Positions 18,670 to 26,458 of a stretch of DNA of 64,000 bases are shown piece after piece (the stretch's first letter is position 1; each line of letters begins with the position of its first letter). The stretch lies in contig CATYVZ010000006.1 of NCBI GenBank assembly GCA_958413985.1, positions 26,326 to 90,325 of the forward strand. The letters run 5' to 3'. The notes beneath the pieces are model-generated. The model saw only the letters and a list, made by a program, of their open reading frames with translations, was not told the origin of the DNA and did no database searches. The stretch is from an uncultured Bacilli bacterium. Lineage in GTDB: Bacteria > Bacillota_I > Bacilli_A > RF39 > UBA660. Position numbers and translations under genes: made by a program.

Positions 18670-20959
18670 TTATAAACACCTCATATACTTCCTTAAAATT
18701 TTTTACTTTAATAAATTTTATTTTATCTTTAACTTCGCTAGGTAATTCGATTACATCTTTTTCGTTATCGCTAGGAATAATCACTGTTTTAATGCCACTT
18801 CTTAACGCACCGATTGTTTTTTCTTTTAAACCACCGATCGCTAAAACCTTTCCTCTTAAAGTTATTTCACCGGTTAAAGCTAAATCGCTAGCAATTTTTT
18901 GATTTGTCAATGCACTTAAAATAGCTAAAGTTAAAGCGATACCTGCACTAGGACCATCCTTTTTAATCGCACCTTCAGGAACATGAATATGGATATCGTT
19001 ATCGATCAACTTATCATAATTTATGTGATATTTTTTGTAATTAGATTTTAGATAACTAAGAGCGATCGAAGCACTTTCTTTCATCACTTCTCCTAAACTA
19101 CCAGTTAAAATTAAATTACCTTTCCCCTTAAAGTAATTGACTTCGATTGGTAGAATATCACCGCCATAGACAGTATAAGCAAGACCGTTAACTACTCCAA
19201 CTTGACTTTTATTTTTTAAATTGTATTTATATTTTTCTTTTCCCAAATACTTTTCTAAAACTTTCTCATCAATATTAACCTTATTGATTTTAATGTTATT
19301 AATTAATATTTGAGTCACTACTTTACGAATGATTTTATCTAATTGTCTTTCTAATTCTCTTACGCCTGCTTCTTTCGTATAATTTCTAATTATTTTTAAA
19401 ACAACATCATCTTTAATCGTAATGAAATCAGCTTTCAAACCATTTTTAGCAATTATTTTAGGAATGAGATGATTAGTTGCTATATCTAATTTTTCAAATT
19501 CAGTATATCCTGAAATATCGATTATTTCTAAACGATCTTTTAAAGCTTCAGGAATATTTTCAATATAATTAGCGGTTAGAATAAATAAGACATTAGATAA
19601 ATCAAATTCTTCTTCGATATAATTATCACTAAAGTATTTATTTTGTTCAGGATCTAAAACACTTAACAAACTGCTAGTTGGATCACCTTTATAGTCACTA
19701 CTCATTTTGTCAATTTCATCGATCAAAAGTAACGGATTGGAACTTTTAGCCTTTTTCATTGAACTGATAATGCGTCCTGGACTAGCTCCGATATAAGTTT
19801 TACGATGACCAATTATCTCAGCTTCATCTCTAATTCCGCCGACTGTTATTTTGACAAAATTACGATTGATCGCACGAGCAATACTAAAAGCTAAGCTTGT
19901 CTTCCCAACACCAGGAGGACCAACTAAACAAATGATTGGGCTATTAGCGTCTTTACTCATTTGCTTAACAGCTAAGTATTCGATTATCCGTTGTTTAACT
20001 TCCTCTAAGCCATAATGGGACTCGTCCAAACTTTGTCTAACTTGTCTTAAGTTATTGTTATCAGTGGTGAAATTATTCCAAGGTAAAGCTAACAACCATT
20101 CAATATAATCTCTTATTATACTAGTTTCAGGTGATGTACTAATCGAAGTCTCATAACGTTTTAATTCAGCTGATAGTCGTTCTTTTACTTTTAAAGGACA
20201 ATTTAAATCAGCTATTTTTTTTCTTAAGTCGTCGATTTCATTTTCCTTACTTAAGGTGTCACCTAATTCCTCTTTAATCATCTTCATCTTTTCGCGCAAT
20301 AAAAATTCTTTTTGAGTTTCATCCATTTCTTTTTTTACACGCATATCAAGATTTCTTTCGATATTGAATATTTCCTTTTCGCGATAAATATCTTGCAATA
20401 ACATCTCACTTCTTTTTAGCGGATCACTAGTATTTAAGTATTTTAAAATTCTATCTTTTGACGCAATCAAAGTAGGAACGACGATATCAGTAAAACTATC
20501 AAGTTTCTTTTCGTTTTCAATCAAAGAAATAATACTGTTACTAATATACGGAATATTTTTAATATAAGTTTTAATTTCTTTCATCAATTTATTGATTATT
20601 ATTTCTTCGTTTTCAACAGGCTTTAATTCGATCTCACTAACAATAGATTCAAGCGGTTCTTTTGTTTTAGTCAAATTTAAAAATTCTAAAGTTTTGACTC
20701 GCCTTAAACCTTTTATATCGACACGCATATTACCGTTAGGTAACTTTATGCTGTTTTCAATTTTCGATAAAACACCAATTTCATTAGTATTAGCTGGATT
20801 ATATTCACTAACTACTAATATATATCCATTATGAAGTAATAACGCCATATCGATAACATTATTATCGATATTTTTATTATCAAATTCTAATTTTAAAGTA
20901 TTTTGTGGTAACAAAACTATCCCTTTTAAAAGAATAACTGGTAAGTTATATTTCTGCAT
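18656..20959 (-). CDS. lon: ATP-dependent protease Lon
   Basis: Degrades misfolded and regulatory proteins as a cytosolic hexamer. Order: N-terminal LON substrate domain (LPVILLKGIVLLPQNTLKLEF), helical linker, AAA+ module with Walker A GPPGVGKTS and Walker B LLLIDEIDKM (about residues 345-425), and the protease domain with catalytic Ser in KDGPSAGIALT and Lys in KTIGALRSGIKTV. At 767 residues it is full length. I use ATG 20959 rather than the GTG nine bases upstream because AAGGAAG then fits. lon beside spoVID/ysxE-like genes mirrors the Bacillus neighbourhood. Confidence 0.95.
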   Translation of the reverse strand: MQKYNLPVILLKGIVLLPQNTLKLEFDNKNIDNNVIDMALLLHNGYILVVSEYNPANTNEIGVLSKIENSIKLPNGNMRVDIKGLRRVKTLEFLNLTKTKEPLESIVSEIELKPVENEEIIINKLMKEIKTYIKNIPYISNSIISLIENEKKLDSFTDIVVPTLIASKDRILKYLNTSDPLKRSEMLLQDIYREKEIFNIERNLDMRVKKEMDETQKEFLLREKMKMIKEELGDTLSKENEIDDLRKKIADLNCPLKVKERLSAELKRYETSISTSPETSIIRDYIEWLLALPWNNFTTDNNNLRQVRQSLDESHYGLEEVKQRIIEYLAVKQMSKDANSPIICLVGPPGVGKTSLAFSIARAINRNFVKITVGGIRDEAEIIGHRKTYIGASPGRIISSMKKAKSSNPLLLIDEIDKMSSDYKGDPTSSLLSVLDPEQNKYFSDNYIEEEFDLSNVLFILTANYIENIPEALKDRLEIIDISGYTEFEKLDIATNHLIPKIIAKNGLKADFITIKDDVVLKIIRNYTKEAGVRELERQLDKIIRKVVTQILINNIKINKVNIDEKVLEKYLGKEKYKYNLKNKSQVGVVNGLAYTVYGGDILPIEVNYFKGKGNLILTGSLGEVMKESASIALSYLKSNYKKYHINYDKLIDNDIHIHVPEGAIKKDGPSAGIALTLAILSALTNQKIASDLALTGEITLRGKVLAIGGLKEKTIGALRSGIKTVIIPSDNEKDVIELPSEVKDKIKFIKVKNFKEVYEVFINDKR

Positions 20960-20973
20960 TTCGGTCACTTCCT

Positions 20974-21004
20974 TTAAAATATGTTATTTATTATAGCATA
21001 TTTT
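20974..21004 (-). promoter_or_regulatory. lon: lon promoter region with inverted repeat
   Basis: On the minus strand, TAAAATATG and CATATTTTA are inverted arms that bracket a TATAAT box about 20 bases before the lon ribosome site. TGGACA lies 16 bases upstream of TATAAT. The arms could be an operator; no CtsR or HrcA/CIRCE consensus is seen. Confidence 0.4.
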
Positions 21005-21043
21005 AAATTTTTGTCCACAAATTTTGATATATTACTGCTTTAT

Positions 21044-21889
21044 TTATTCATCTAATAACTCAGCTAATGTGACAATATCTAAATCCTTAGAATGAATGTA
21101 TTCGATAATAAGTGAAAGTTCATTGTTTAATTGATCGTTTATTTTTAACGATATGATACTGCCACTAGTCATATTTTTTTTAATTGTAATAAGTGGATAC
21201 TTATCGACAATAAGGCTAGGTTTGATAGTATAGCTACGATTATTATTACAGATATTTAAAATATCAGCGTTATTTTCTTCGACATAACAGTAAGTTGCAT
21301 TTTGATGGCCGACTTTGGTAACGATCGTATTCATCCAACTGATACCAGATGTATCGTATCGATAGTTATAACCTAAATTACCGATGACATGACCATCCTC
21401 GATCATACTAATTATTTTTTCGTTATTTTGTTCAAACCAATTACCATCGACATAAAAGGTAGCCTTTATATCATACTTTTTTAAAACAGCTATTATTTTA
21501 TCAATATTAGTTCGATTCTCAACTAAAAATAGTAGACCAACTTCTTTTTTACTTTTATTGCCACTTATTATATATTTATCATATACACCACTGACACTCA
21601 CATTTGGCTTTACATCTTCGTAAACTAATAAGTTACTATTAAAAGTGTTTACTTTCTTCATCTTTTTATAACTGCTGTTAACATCGATCTTACTACCTGA
21701 AACACCGGGAATGATAGTATCACCATCGATAACTGCATCGATGGCCTCTACTTTATATTGTTGTTTTATTTCTTCTATTTGTTTTAAAAGATCGTCGTTT
21801 CCTCTAATAACTGTACTAATTTTTTCAGTATAAAAAAAACTGAAACAAACTAAACTTATTAAACCGATCACTTCAAATATTTTTTTCAA
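21044..21889 (-). CDS. Degenerate NodB-like exported protein
   Basis: A 281-residue protein with an N-terminal signal or anchor helix (about 5-22) and a C-terminal region with the NodB scaffold: KKYDIKATFYVDGNWFEQN and ISMIEDGHVIGNLGYNYRYD. The metal ligands are lost: the TFDDG position reads LFLVENR and the GNHxxxH position reads GNLGYNY. It is therefore probably a non-catalytic relative of the YlxY/PdaB group. Start is TTG after AGGTGAT. It is divergent from a coat-like gene and has a CATATAAT box upstream, which together suggest expression during sporulation (inference). Confidence 0.65.
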   Translation of the reverse strand: MKKIFEVIGLISLVCFSFFYTEKISTVIRGNDDLLKQIEEIKQQYKVEAIDAVIDGDTIIPGVSGSKIDVNSSYKKMKKVNTFNSNLLVYEDVKPNVSVSGVYDKYIISGNKSKKEVGLLFLVENRTNIDKIIAVLKKYDIKATFYVDGNWFEQNNEKIISMIEDGHVIGNLGYNYRYDTSGISWMNTIVTKVGHQNATYCYVEENNADILNICNNNRSYTIKPSLIVDKYPLITIKKNMTSGSIISLKINDQLNNELSLIIEYIHSKDLDIVTLAELLDE

Positions 21890-21904
21890 AATATCACCTA
21901 ATAA

Positions 21905-21912
21905 ATTATATG
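21905..21912 (-). promoter_or_regulatory. Sporulation-type -10 candidate upstream of the NodB-like gene
   Basis: Minus strand CATATAAT, identical to the box before the spoVID-like gene and spoVIF, about 16 bases before the TTG start. Confidence 0.35.
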
Positions 21913-21930
21913 ACTTTCATACTATATTTT

Positions 21931-21958
21931 CACCTTTTTAGTCATTTTTCATAGTATA
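21931..21958 (+). promoter_or_regulatory. Sigma-K-like promoter candidate for the coat-like gene
   Basis: CACC (21931) and CATAGTATA (21950-21958) separated by 15 bases match the mother-cell sigma-K pattern mACm-N16-CATAnnnTA, 20 bases before the ATG of a coat-like gene. Confidence 0.4.
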
Positions 21959-21977
21959 AAATGAAAGGAGTAATACT

Positions 21978-22208
21978 ATGTATCAAAATGTACCTATAAA
22001 TTATCAAAATATGCCAGCAAACTATCAAGTTAATCCAAAATACCCAAATGATGATAGATTAGTTGGGGGATTTGTCTTTCCATTTCTTTTAGGTGGCGTA
22101 ACTGGAGCAGCTTTGGCTCCAAATTTCTGGCGACCTCCATACAATCGACCAGTATATCCATACCCACCTTATCCTTACTACCCGCCTTATGGCCCATATT
22201 ACCGTTAA
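21978..22208 (+). CDS. Pro/Tyr-rich spore-coat-like protein
   Basis: A 76-residue protein with the repeated start YQNVPINYQNMPANYQ, a short Gly/Phe segment (GGFVFPFLLGGVTGAALAP) and a tail made mostly of Pro, Tyr and Arg (PPYNRPVYPYPPYPYYPPY). Such composition is typical of insoluble spore coat or exosporium proteins of Bacilli. I cannot match it to a named Cot protein. AAAGGAG precedes the ATG. It has its own sigma-K-like promoter and terminator, and it is read opposite to its neighbours. Expected to act in the coat of the developing spore (inference). Confidence 0.7.
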   Translation: MYQNVPINYQNMPANYQVNPKYPNDDRLVGGFVFPFLLGGVTGAALAPNFWRPPYNRPVYPYPPYPYYPPYGPYYR

Positions 22209-22234
22209 AACTAGAGCAATCTAGTTTTTATTTT
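22207..22234 (+). terminator. Terminator of the coat-like gene
   Basis: AAAACTAGA-GCAA-TCTAGTTTT followed by TATTTT, directly after the stop codon. Confidence 0.7.
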
Positions 22235-22264
22235 AAAAAAAAATAGACCTTTGTGGTCTATTTT
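22234..22264 (-). terminator. Terminator of rny
   Basis: Minus strand AATAGACC-ACAA-AGGTCTATT followed by eight T, overlapping the rny stop codon. Confidence 0.75.
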
Positions 22265-23811
22265 GCTTCTTCTTGAGCTCTCGTTTCTCTAATTACAATA
22301 ACCTTAATGGTTCCTGGATACTGCAATGTTTCTTCAATTTTATTTTTAATATCACGCGCTACTTTATAGCTAGCTGCATCGTCGATTTTTTCAGGCTTAA
22401 CAATAACTCGTAATTCACGACCAGCTTGCATTGCATAAGATTTTTCAACACCTGGAATTTCATTGCCAATTTTTTCTAATTCTTGTAATCTTTGAACATA
22501 GTTTTCTAATGAATCATTTCTAGCTCCTGGACGAGAAGCCGATAAGGCATCAGCGATTGCGACTAGAACTGATATGACATTGTTGGCGTCTTTATCACCA
22601 TGATGGGACTCGATCGCATTGATAACGACATCGTTTTCTTTATATTTTTTAGCTAAAGAAGCACCCAATTCAACGTGAGAACCTTCAACTTCATGATCGA
22701 TTGCTTTACCGATATCATGAAATAATCCAGCTCTTTTAGCAAGTCCAACATTCTCACCTAGTTCGCCAGCCATAATGCCAGCTAAATGAGCAACTTCGAT
22801 GGAATGACGCAATGCGTTTTGGCCAAAACTTGTTCTAAAATGTAATTTACCTAATAATTCTTGTAATTCTGGATCGACTTTAGTAATACCTAATTCGAAT
22901 AAAGCTTCTTCACCATATTCTAGTAGTTTAGCTTTCATTTCTTTAGCTGTTTTATCATAAATTTCCTCGATCCGTCCTGGATGAATTCGGCCATCTTTAA
23001 TTAAAGCCTCGATTGCTACACGGGCAATTTCACGACGATATGGATCAAAGCTAGATAAAACTATTGCTTCTGGTGTATCATCGATAATTAAATCGACACC
23101 AGTCACTGCTTCGATCGATCTAATGTTTCGACCTTCACGACCAATTAACCGACCTTTCATATCATCACTTGGTAAGCTAACTACTGTTACAGTTTGGTCA
23201 CTAGCAACATCGCCGGAATATTTCTGCATTGAAGATACTAATAAGCTTTTAGCTTTACGATCAACTTCTAGCTTAGCTTCTATTTCCCTATCCTTAATAT
23301 AAGCAGCAATTTCTAAGTTCATCATTTCTTCAACTTTTTTCAACACTAATTCTCTAGCTTCATTCTTTGAATAACCAGCAATTTTTTCTAATAGATCGAC
23401 TTGTTGCTTTTTTATTTCCTCCACTTTATCTTGTTCTTTTTGAATTTCTCTTTGTTTATTTACTAAATTATTTTCTTTTTCTTCTAAAATTTGTTCGCGA
23501 TTTTGTAAAGTTTGATCTCTTTTATCAATATTATTTTCACGTAAAAGAAGGCGCTCCTCTGATTCTTTTATCTCCTGTTTTTTATCTTTGATTTCTTTTT
23601 CTACTTCTATTTTTAGTTTATGAGCTTCTTCCTTAGCATCTAATAAATAATTTCTTTTTATCTTATCTGCTTCTTTATTTGCTTTATCGATAATTGATTC
23701 TGCTTTTTTACCAGACATATTTATTTTTATATAATTTAGTATGATCATTCCGATGATCCCGACAAAAAGTCCCAATATTACAAATAAAATGGAGAGCATA
23801 ATATTATCCAT
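22258..23811 (-). CDS. rny: Ribonuclease Y
   Basis: Membrane-anchored endoribonuclease that starts mRNA decay in Bacillota. One N-terminal transmembrane helix (about 5-25), a long coiled coil (about 30-190), a KH domain with GRLIGREGRNIRSIEAVTG (about 215-235), and an HD domain with RHSIEVAHLAGIMA and FHDIGKAIDHEVEGSH (catalytic HD). 517 residues is the standard length. GGAGG precedes the ATG. It is monocistronic, with its own terminator. Confidence 0.96.
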   Translation of the reverse strand: MDNIMLSILFVILGLFVGIIGMIILNYIKINMSGKKAESIIDKANKEADKIKRNYLLDAKEEAHKLKIEVEKEIKDKKQEIKESEERLLLRENNIDKRDQTLQNREQILEEKENNLVNKQREIQKEQDKVEEIKKQQVDLLEKIAGYSKNEARELVLKKVEEMMNLEIAAYIKDREIEAKLEVDRKAKSLLVSSMQKYSGDVASDQTVTVVSLPSDDMKGRLIGREGRNIRSIEAVTGVDLIIDDTPEAIVLSSFDPYRREIARVAIEALIKDGRIHPGRIEEIYDKTAKEMKAKLLEYGEEALFELGITKVDPELQELLGKLHFRTSFGQNALRHSIEVAHLAGIMAGELGENVGLAKRAGLFHDIGKAIDHEVEGSHVELGASLAKKYKENDVVINAIESHHGDKDANNVISVLVAIADALSASRPGARNDSLENYVQRLQELEKIGNEIPGVEKSYAMQAGRELRVIVKPEKIDDAASYKVARDIKNKIEETLQYPGTIKVIVIRETRAQEEAK

Positions 23812-23896
23812 ATATTACCTCCACTTTCTATATATTAGAGTATTAACTCTACTATTATTTTAATATTTATAGAATAATAAGTCAAGAAAAAAATAA

Positions 23897-24048
23897 ATTG
23901 TTAATTATACCGATTGGTTTGAAAACCCAAAATATGATTCCAATTATATTTATAATGAAAGTGAATTATTTAAAATTTATAATATTAATAACAAATATTC
24001 ATTATAGATTTGGACCATAATGGTATATCTATTTTAATTATTATCTAA
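23897..24048 (+). pseudogene. Short coding relic in the gap before the DUF3137 gene
   Basis: The plus strand reads IVNYTDWFENPKYDSNYIYN and continues 16 more residues to TAG at 24005. One frame over, the sense continues as DLDHNGIS, a DxDxNG calcium-loop-like motif, and then stops. There is no start codon and no ribosome site. It looks like the decayed end of a gene. The family is unknown. Confidence 0.25.
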
Positions 24049-24936
24049 ATCTAATATTTCAATAATGTTTTTAAGTTGCTTTAAAATTTTATTTTTTTCT
24101 TCTTCTAAATATATATTTTTATAAATATTTGGTTCAAATAAGTCTTTCTTATTTTCTAATAAAATGCCTATTCTATTATCAACAAAACAAATAAATAACT
24201 TTAGTTTTAATTTTTTTTTGATTTTCTTAACCTTTTCAATAATATTAGGCGTTAAAATTTTTGAGACATCAATGTTGCTTTCCACAAAAACATTAAATTG
24301 ATTGTCAAATTCCAAATCATCTGTTTTTATTTCTTTATATTTTTTTCCACGTAACAATCCCATTTTTTTATTACCCTTGAATGTCTTACAAAATATTTGA
24401 ATACTATTTTCAAGTTTCTTATTTCTTTCCAATACTAACCATTGACCTTTAAATGAAGTATGAGCCCAACTATTGCTTGGTCTTCCTAATTGTTCTACCA
24501 TTTCAATATCCGCAAATTCAAACCTTAAATTTTTATAATTAGCTGATATGTAATCATTAAAGATATTCCCTCCTGATATTTTTATATCTTCCACTATTTC
24601 AATAAATTTTTTAGGTAATAAACCATCGGGGAAGTCATCTTCTGACAACTTATATTCAACATTCATAAAATTTTCTTTTAAACAGTTTAATAAAATATTT
24701 TTTTTGTATATTTCTTTATAAAGTTGTTTATCTTTTTTAATAACAAACATTTTTATAATTGTATTTGTAAATAATAATCCTAAAGGTAACATAAAAATTA
24801 AAATTTGAAATACATCTGATAAATTATTACTATCGGATATAAGTAAAGTTAAAAATAAAATGAATATTAAAAGTATAAGTATAGTTTTTATATAAATTCG
24901 TCTTCTTATTTTTTTTAATTCATCTAAAAATTTCAT
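24034..24936 (-). CDS. DUF3137-like membrane protein
   Basis: A 300-residue protein with two adjacent transmembrane helices (about 16-35 and 40-58) near the N-terminus and a cytosolic remainder. The stretch from NSWAHTSFKGQWLVLERNKK to DLEFDNQFNVFVESN and FVDNRIGILLENKKDLFEP fits the DUF3137 family (galanin-like), whose members often sit with LemA. No LemA gene is adjacent here. It follows the DUF2628-like gene by 15 bases. Ribosome site weak. Function unknown. Confidence 0.55.
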   Translation of the reverse strand: MKFLDELKKIRRRIYIKTILILLIFILFLTLLISDSNNLSDVFQILIFMLPLGLLFTNTIIKMFVIKKDKQLYKEIYKKNILLNCLKENFMNVEYKLSEDDFPDGLLPKKFIEIVEDIKISGGNIFNDYISANYKNLRFEFADIEMVEQLGRPSNSWAHTSFKGQWLVLERNKKLENSIQIFCKTFKGNKKMGLLRGKKYKEIKTDDLEFDNQFNVFVESNIDVSKILTPNIIEKVKKIKKKLKLKLFICFVDNRIGILLENKKDLFEPNIYKNIYLEEEKNKILKQLKNIIEILDLDNN

Positions 24937-24950
24937 TAAGAATCACATTT

Positions 24951-26003
24951 TTATTTTTTAAATGTTCTTTCAAATGTTTCATTGTAATTTATATTCTTTA
25001 CTTTGAAAATGATAGTATTATTTTTAAACTCTATTGTTCCATTTGATTCTAATGTTTTAAATGTAGCTGTATTATTGCTTATATTTGCACTTATATTTTT
25101 TTCCCCACATAATCCAGATAATGTATAATCAAATATAATTATATTGTTTTCTATTGTTTTAATATTCAATATATCATTTCCTATCGATACATCTACATTA
25201 TTCTCATCAGTATACCAAGTACCTTTATAATTTTCTAAATTTCCATTAGAATAATTTAATGGATTTAAAATAATATTTACTATAACAAACACTACCAATA
25301 TTACTATTGCCATCCAAATATTTGTGCCACCTTTATTCTTACAAATATTAACTAATTCATTTTCATTAGCAACGGGATTATTTGTTTTAATTTTACCTAT
25401 TTGTTTTTTTGCGTAAGCAATGTACCATTTATTAAAATTAATTCCTAATACTATAACAAATATTAAAGCTATTATTGAAAAGATCAAATTAGGTAGAAAA
25501 CCTAAAATTGCAAATGCTATCATTCCTATTATTGAAGGGACATAAACTTTCCTATAAAGTGTATAAATCCAACTTAAAAATAAAGCAGAGAAAGAGAATT
25601 TTTGTTGCATTATTTGTTGATAGTTATTTCCTATATATGCGATAAGTAATTTTTCATCTAAAGATTTCGCATTATTAATCATATTATCTATTTGATAGTC
25701 ATTTTGTATTTCTTCATATGGTCTTTTTCTTTTATATTTTGCTGTCACAATTATTAAAGATGGTATCACCATAAGCCAACATATAAATGCTAACCACCTA
25801 AAAGACATTATAATTGGATTTTTTAATAAAGTTGACTCCAATACTAAATCTTCTTGTGATTCAACTATTATAGAAACAACTATATTAATTATAAACATTA
25901 ACAAACCACAAAAAAATAATACTACTGGTATCCACCATTTTAATTTTTCTTTTTTTTCAAAATTATTATCTTGATTAAATTGATTATTGTTATTTAAATT
26001 CAT
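24951..26003 (-). CDS. DUF2628-like multi-pass membrane protein
   Basis: A 350-residue protein: an Asn-rich start, two transmembrane helices (about 20-85), a middle block with KFSFSALFLSWIYTLYRKVY followed by two more helices and NKWYIAYAKKQIGKI, as in DUF2628 proteins, one more helix (about 225-245), then a beta-rich, probably extracytoplasmic tail (WYTDENNVDVSIGND and onward). I choose ATG 26003, which has GGAGG upstream, instead of ATG 26018. Paired with the DUF3137-like gene downstream. Both are low in the TCGA words common in core genes here, suggesting acquired DNA. Confidence 0.6.
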   Translation of the reverse strand: MNLNNNNQFNQDNNFEKKEKLKWWIPVVLFFCGLLMFIINIVVSIIVESQEDLVLESTLLKNPIIMSFRWLAFICWLMVIPSLIIVTAKYKRKRPYEEIQNDYQIDNMINNAKSLDEKLLIAYIGNNYQQIMQQKFSFSALFLSWIYTLYRKVYVPSIIGMIAFAILGFLPNLIFSIIALIFVIVLGINFNKWYIAYAKKQIGKIKTNNPVANENELVNICKNKGGTNIWMAIVILVVFVIVNIILNPLNYSNGNLENYKGTWYTDENNVDVSIGNDILNIKTIENNIIIFDYTLSGLCGEKNISANISNNTATFKTLESNGTIEFKNNTIIFKVKNINYNETFERTFKK

Positions 26004-26018
26004 TTCTAATTCCTCCAT

Positions 26019-26458
26019 TTCACATATCTTTTTTATATCATTTTAATATTCTAATAATATGTGATATTTTTGATGTGAGGAATTGGTTTTATTTTAGGCA
26101 GATAGCTATTTATTTTGTAAAGGGTTATGCCCCCCCCCATGTGTGCTATTTGCTAATTTAATCATCTTTCTTAACATCTAACTACACCTACTTTCTATAT
26201 TCTAATTATAGCATATATTTACATTTTTGTAGCTAGTTATTTATAATAACGTTACTTTTTCAATCTTTACAATTTTCAAATAAAGCAGCACTAACATTAG
26301 TAATTATATTAAAAGAACTACTATCCTTACCTGTTTGTAATATTACTACATAAAAACCAATGCGCTCAAAATGATTGTTAATAAAACACACAATATTTTA
26401 TAGATTTTTCTTAAAAAATATTATATAATTATTTATAGAATAAATGAGGGGTGATTTT
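26019..26458. other. 440-base gap with a run of nine C and relics
   Basis: This AT-rich spacer separates the membrane-protein pair from herA. It contains nine consecutive C at 26130-26138, which is very unusual at this base composition, a C-terminal coding relic on the minus strand (26260-26397) and a TATAAT box at 26424-26429 that may serve herA. I see no intact gene or structured RNA. Confidence 0.5.
26260..26397 (-). pseudogene. C-terminal gene relic upstream of herA
   Basis: The minus strand encodes 45 residues without a start codon, including NNHFERIGFYVVILQTGKD and ending ALFENCKD before TGA. Its protein-like composition suggests the tail of a decayed gene. An in-frame TAA lies just upstream. 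The family is not recognised. Confidence 0.3.

Noticed and set aside
26444..26458. Upstream start of herA adding five residues
   Set aside because: The extra codons are the ribosome site itself (GAGGGGTGATTTT); ATG 26459 is correctly spaced. The same reasoning moved starts of lon, alaS, gpsB, recU, pbp1A, spoIVA and others.
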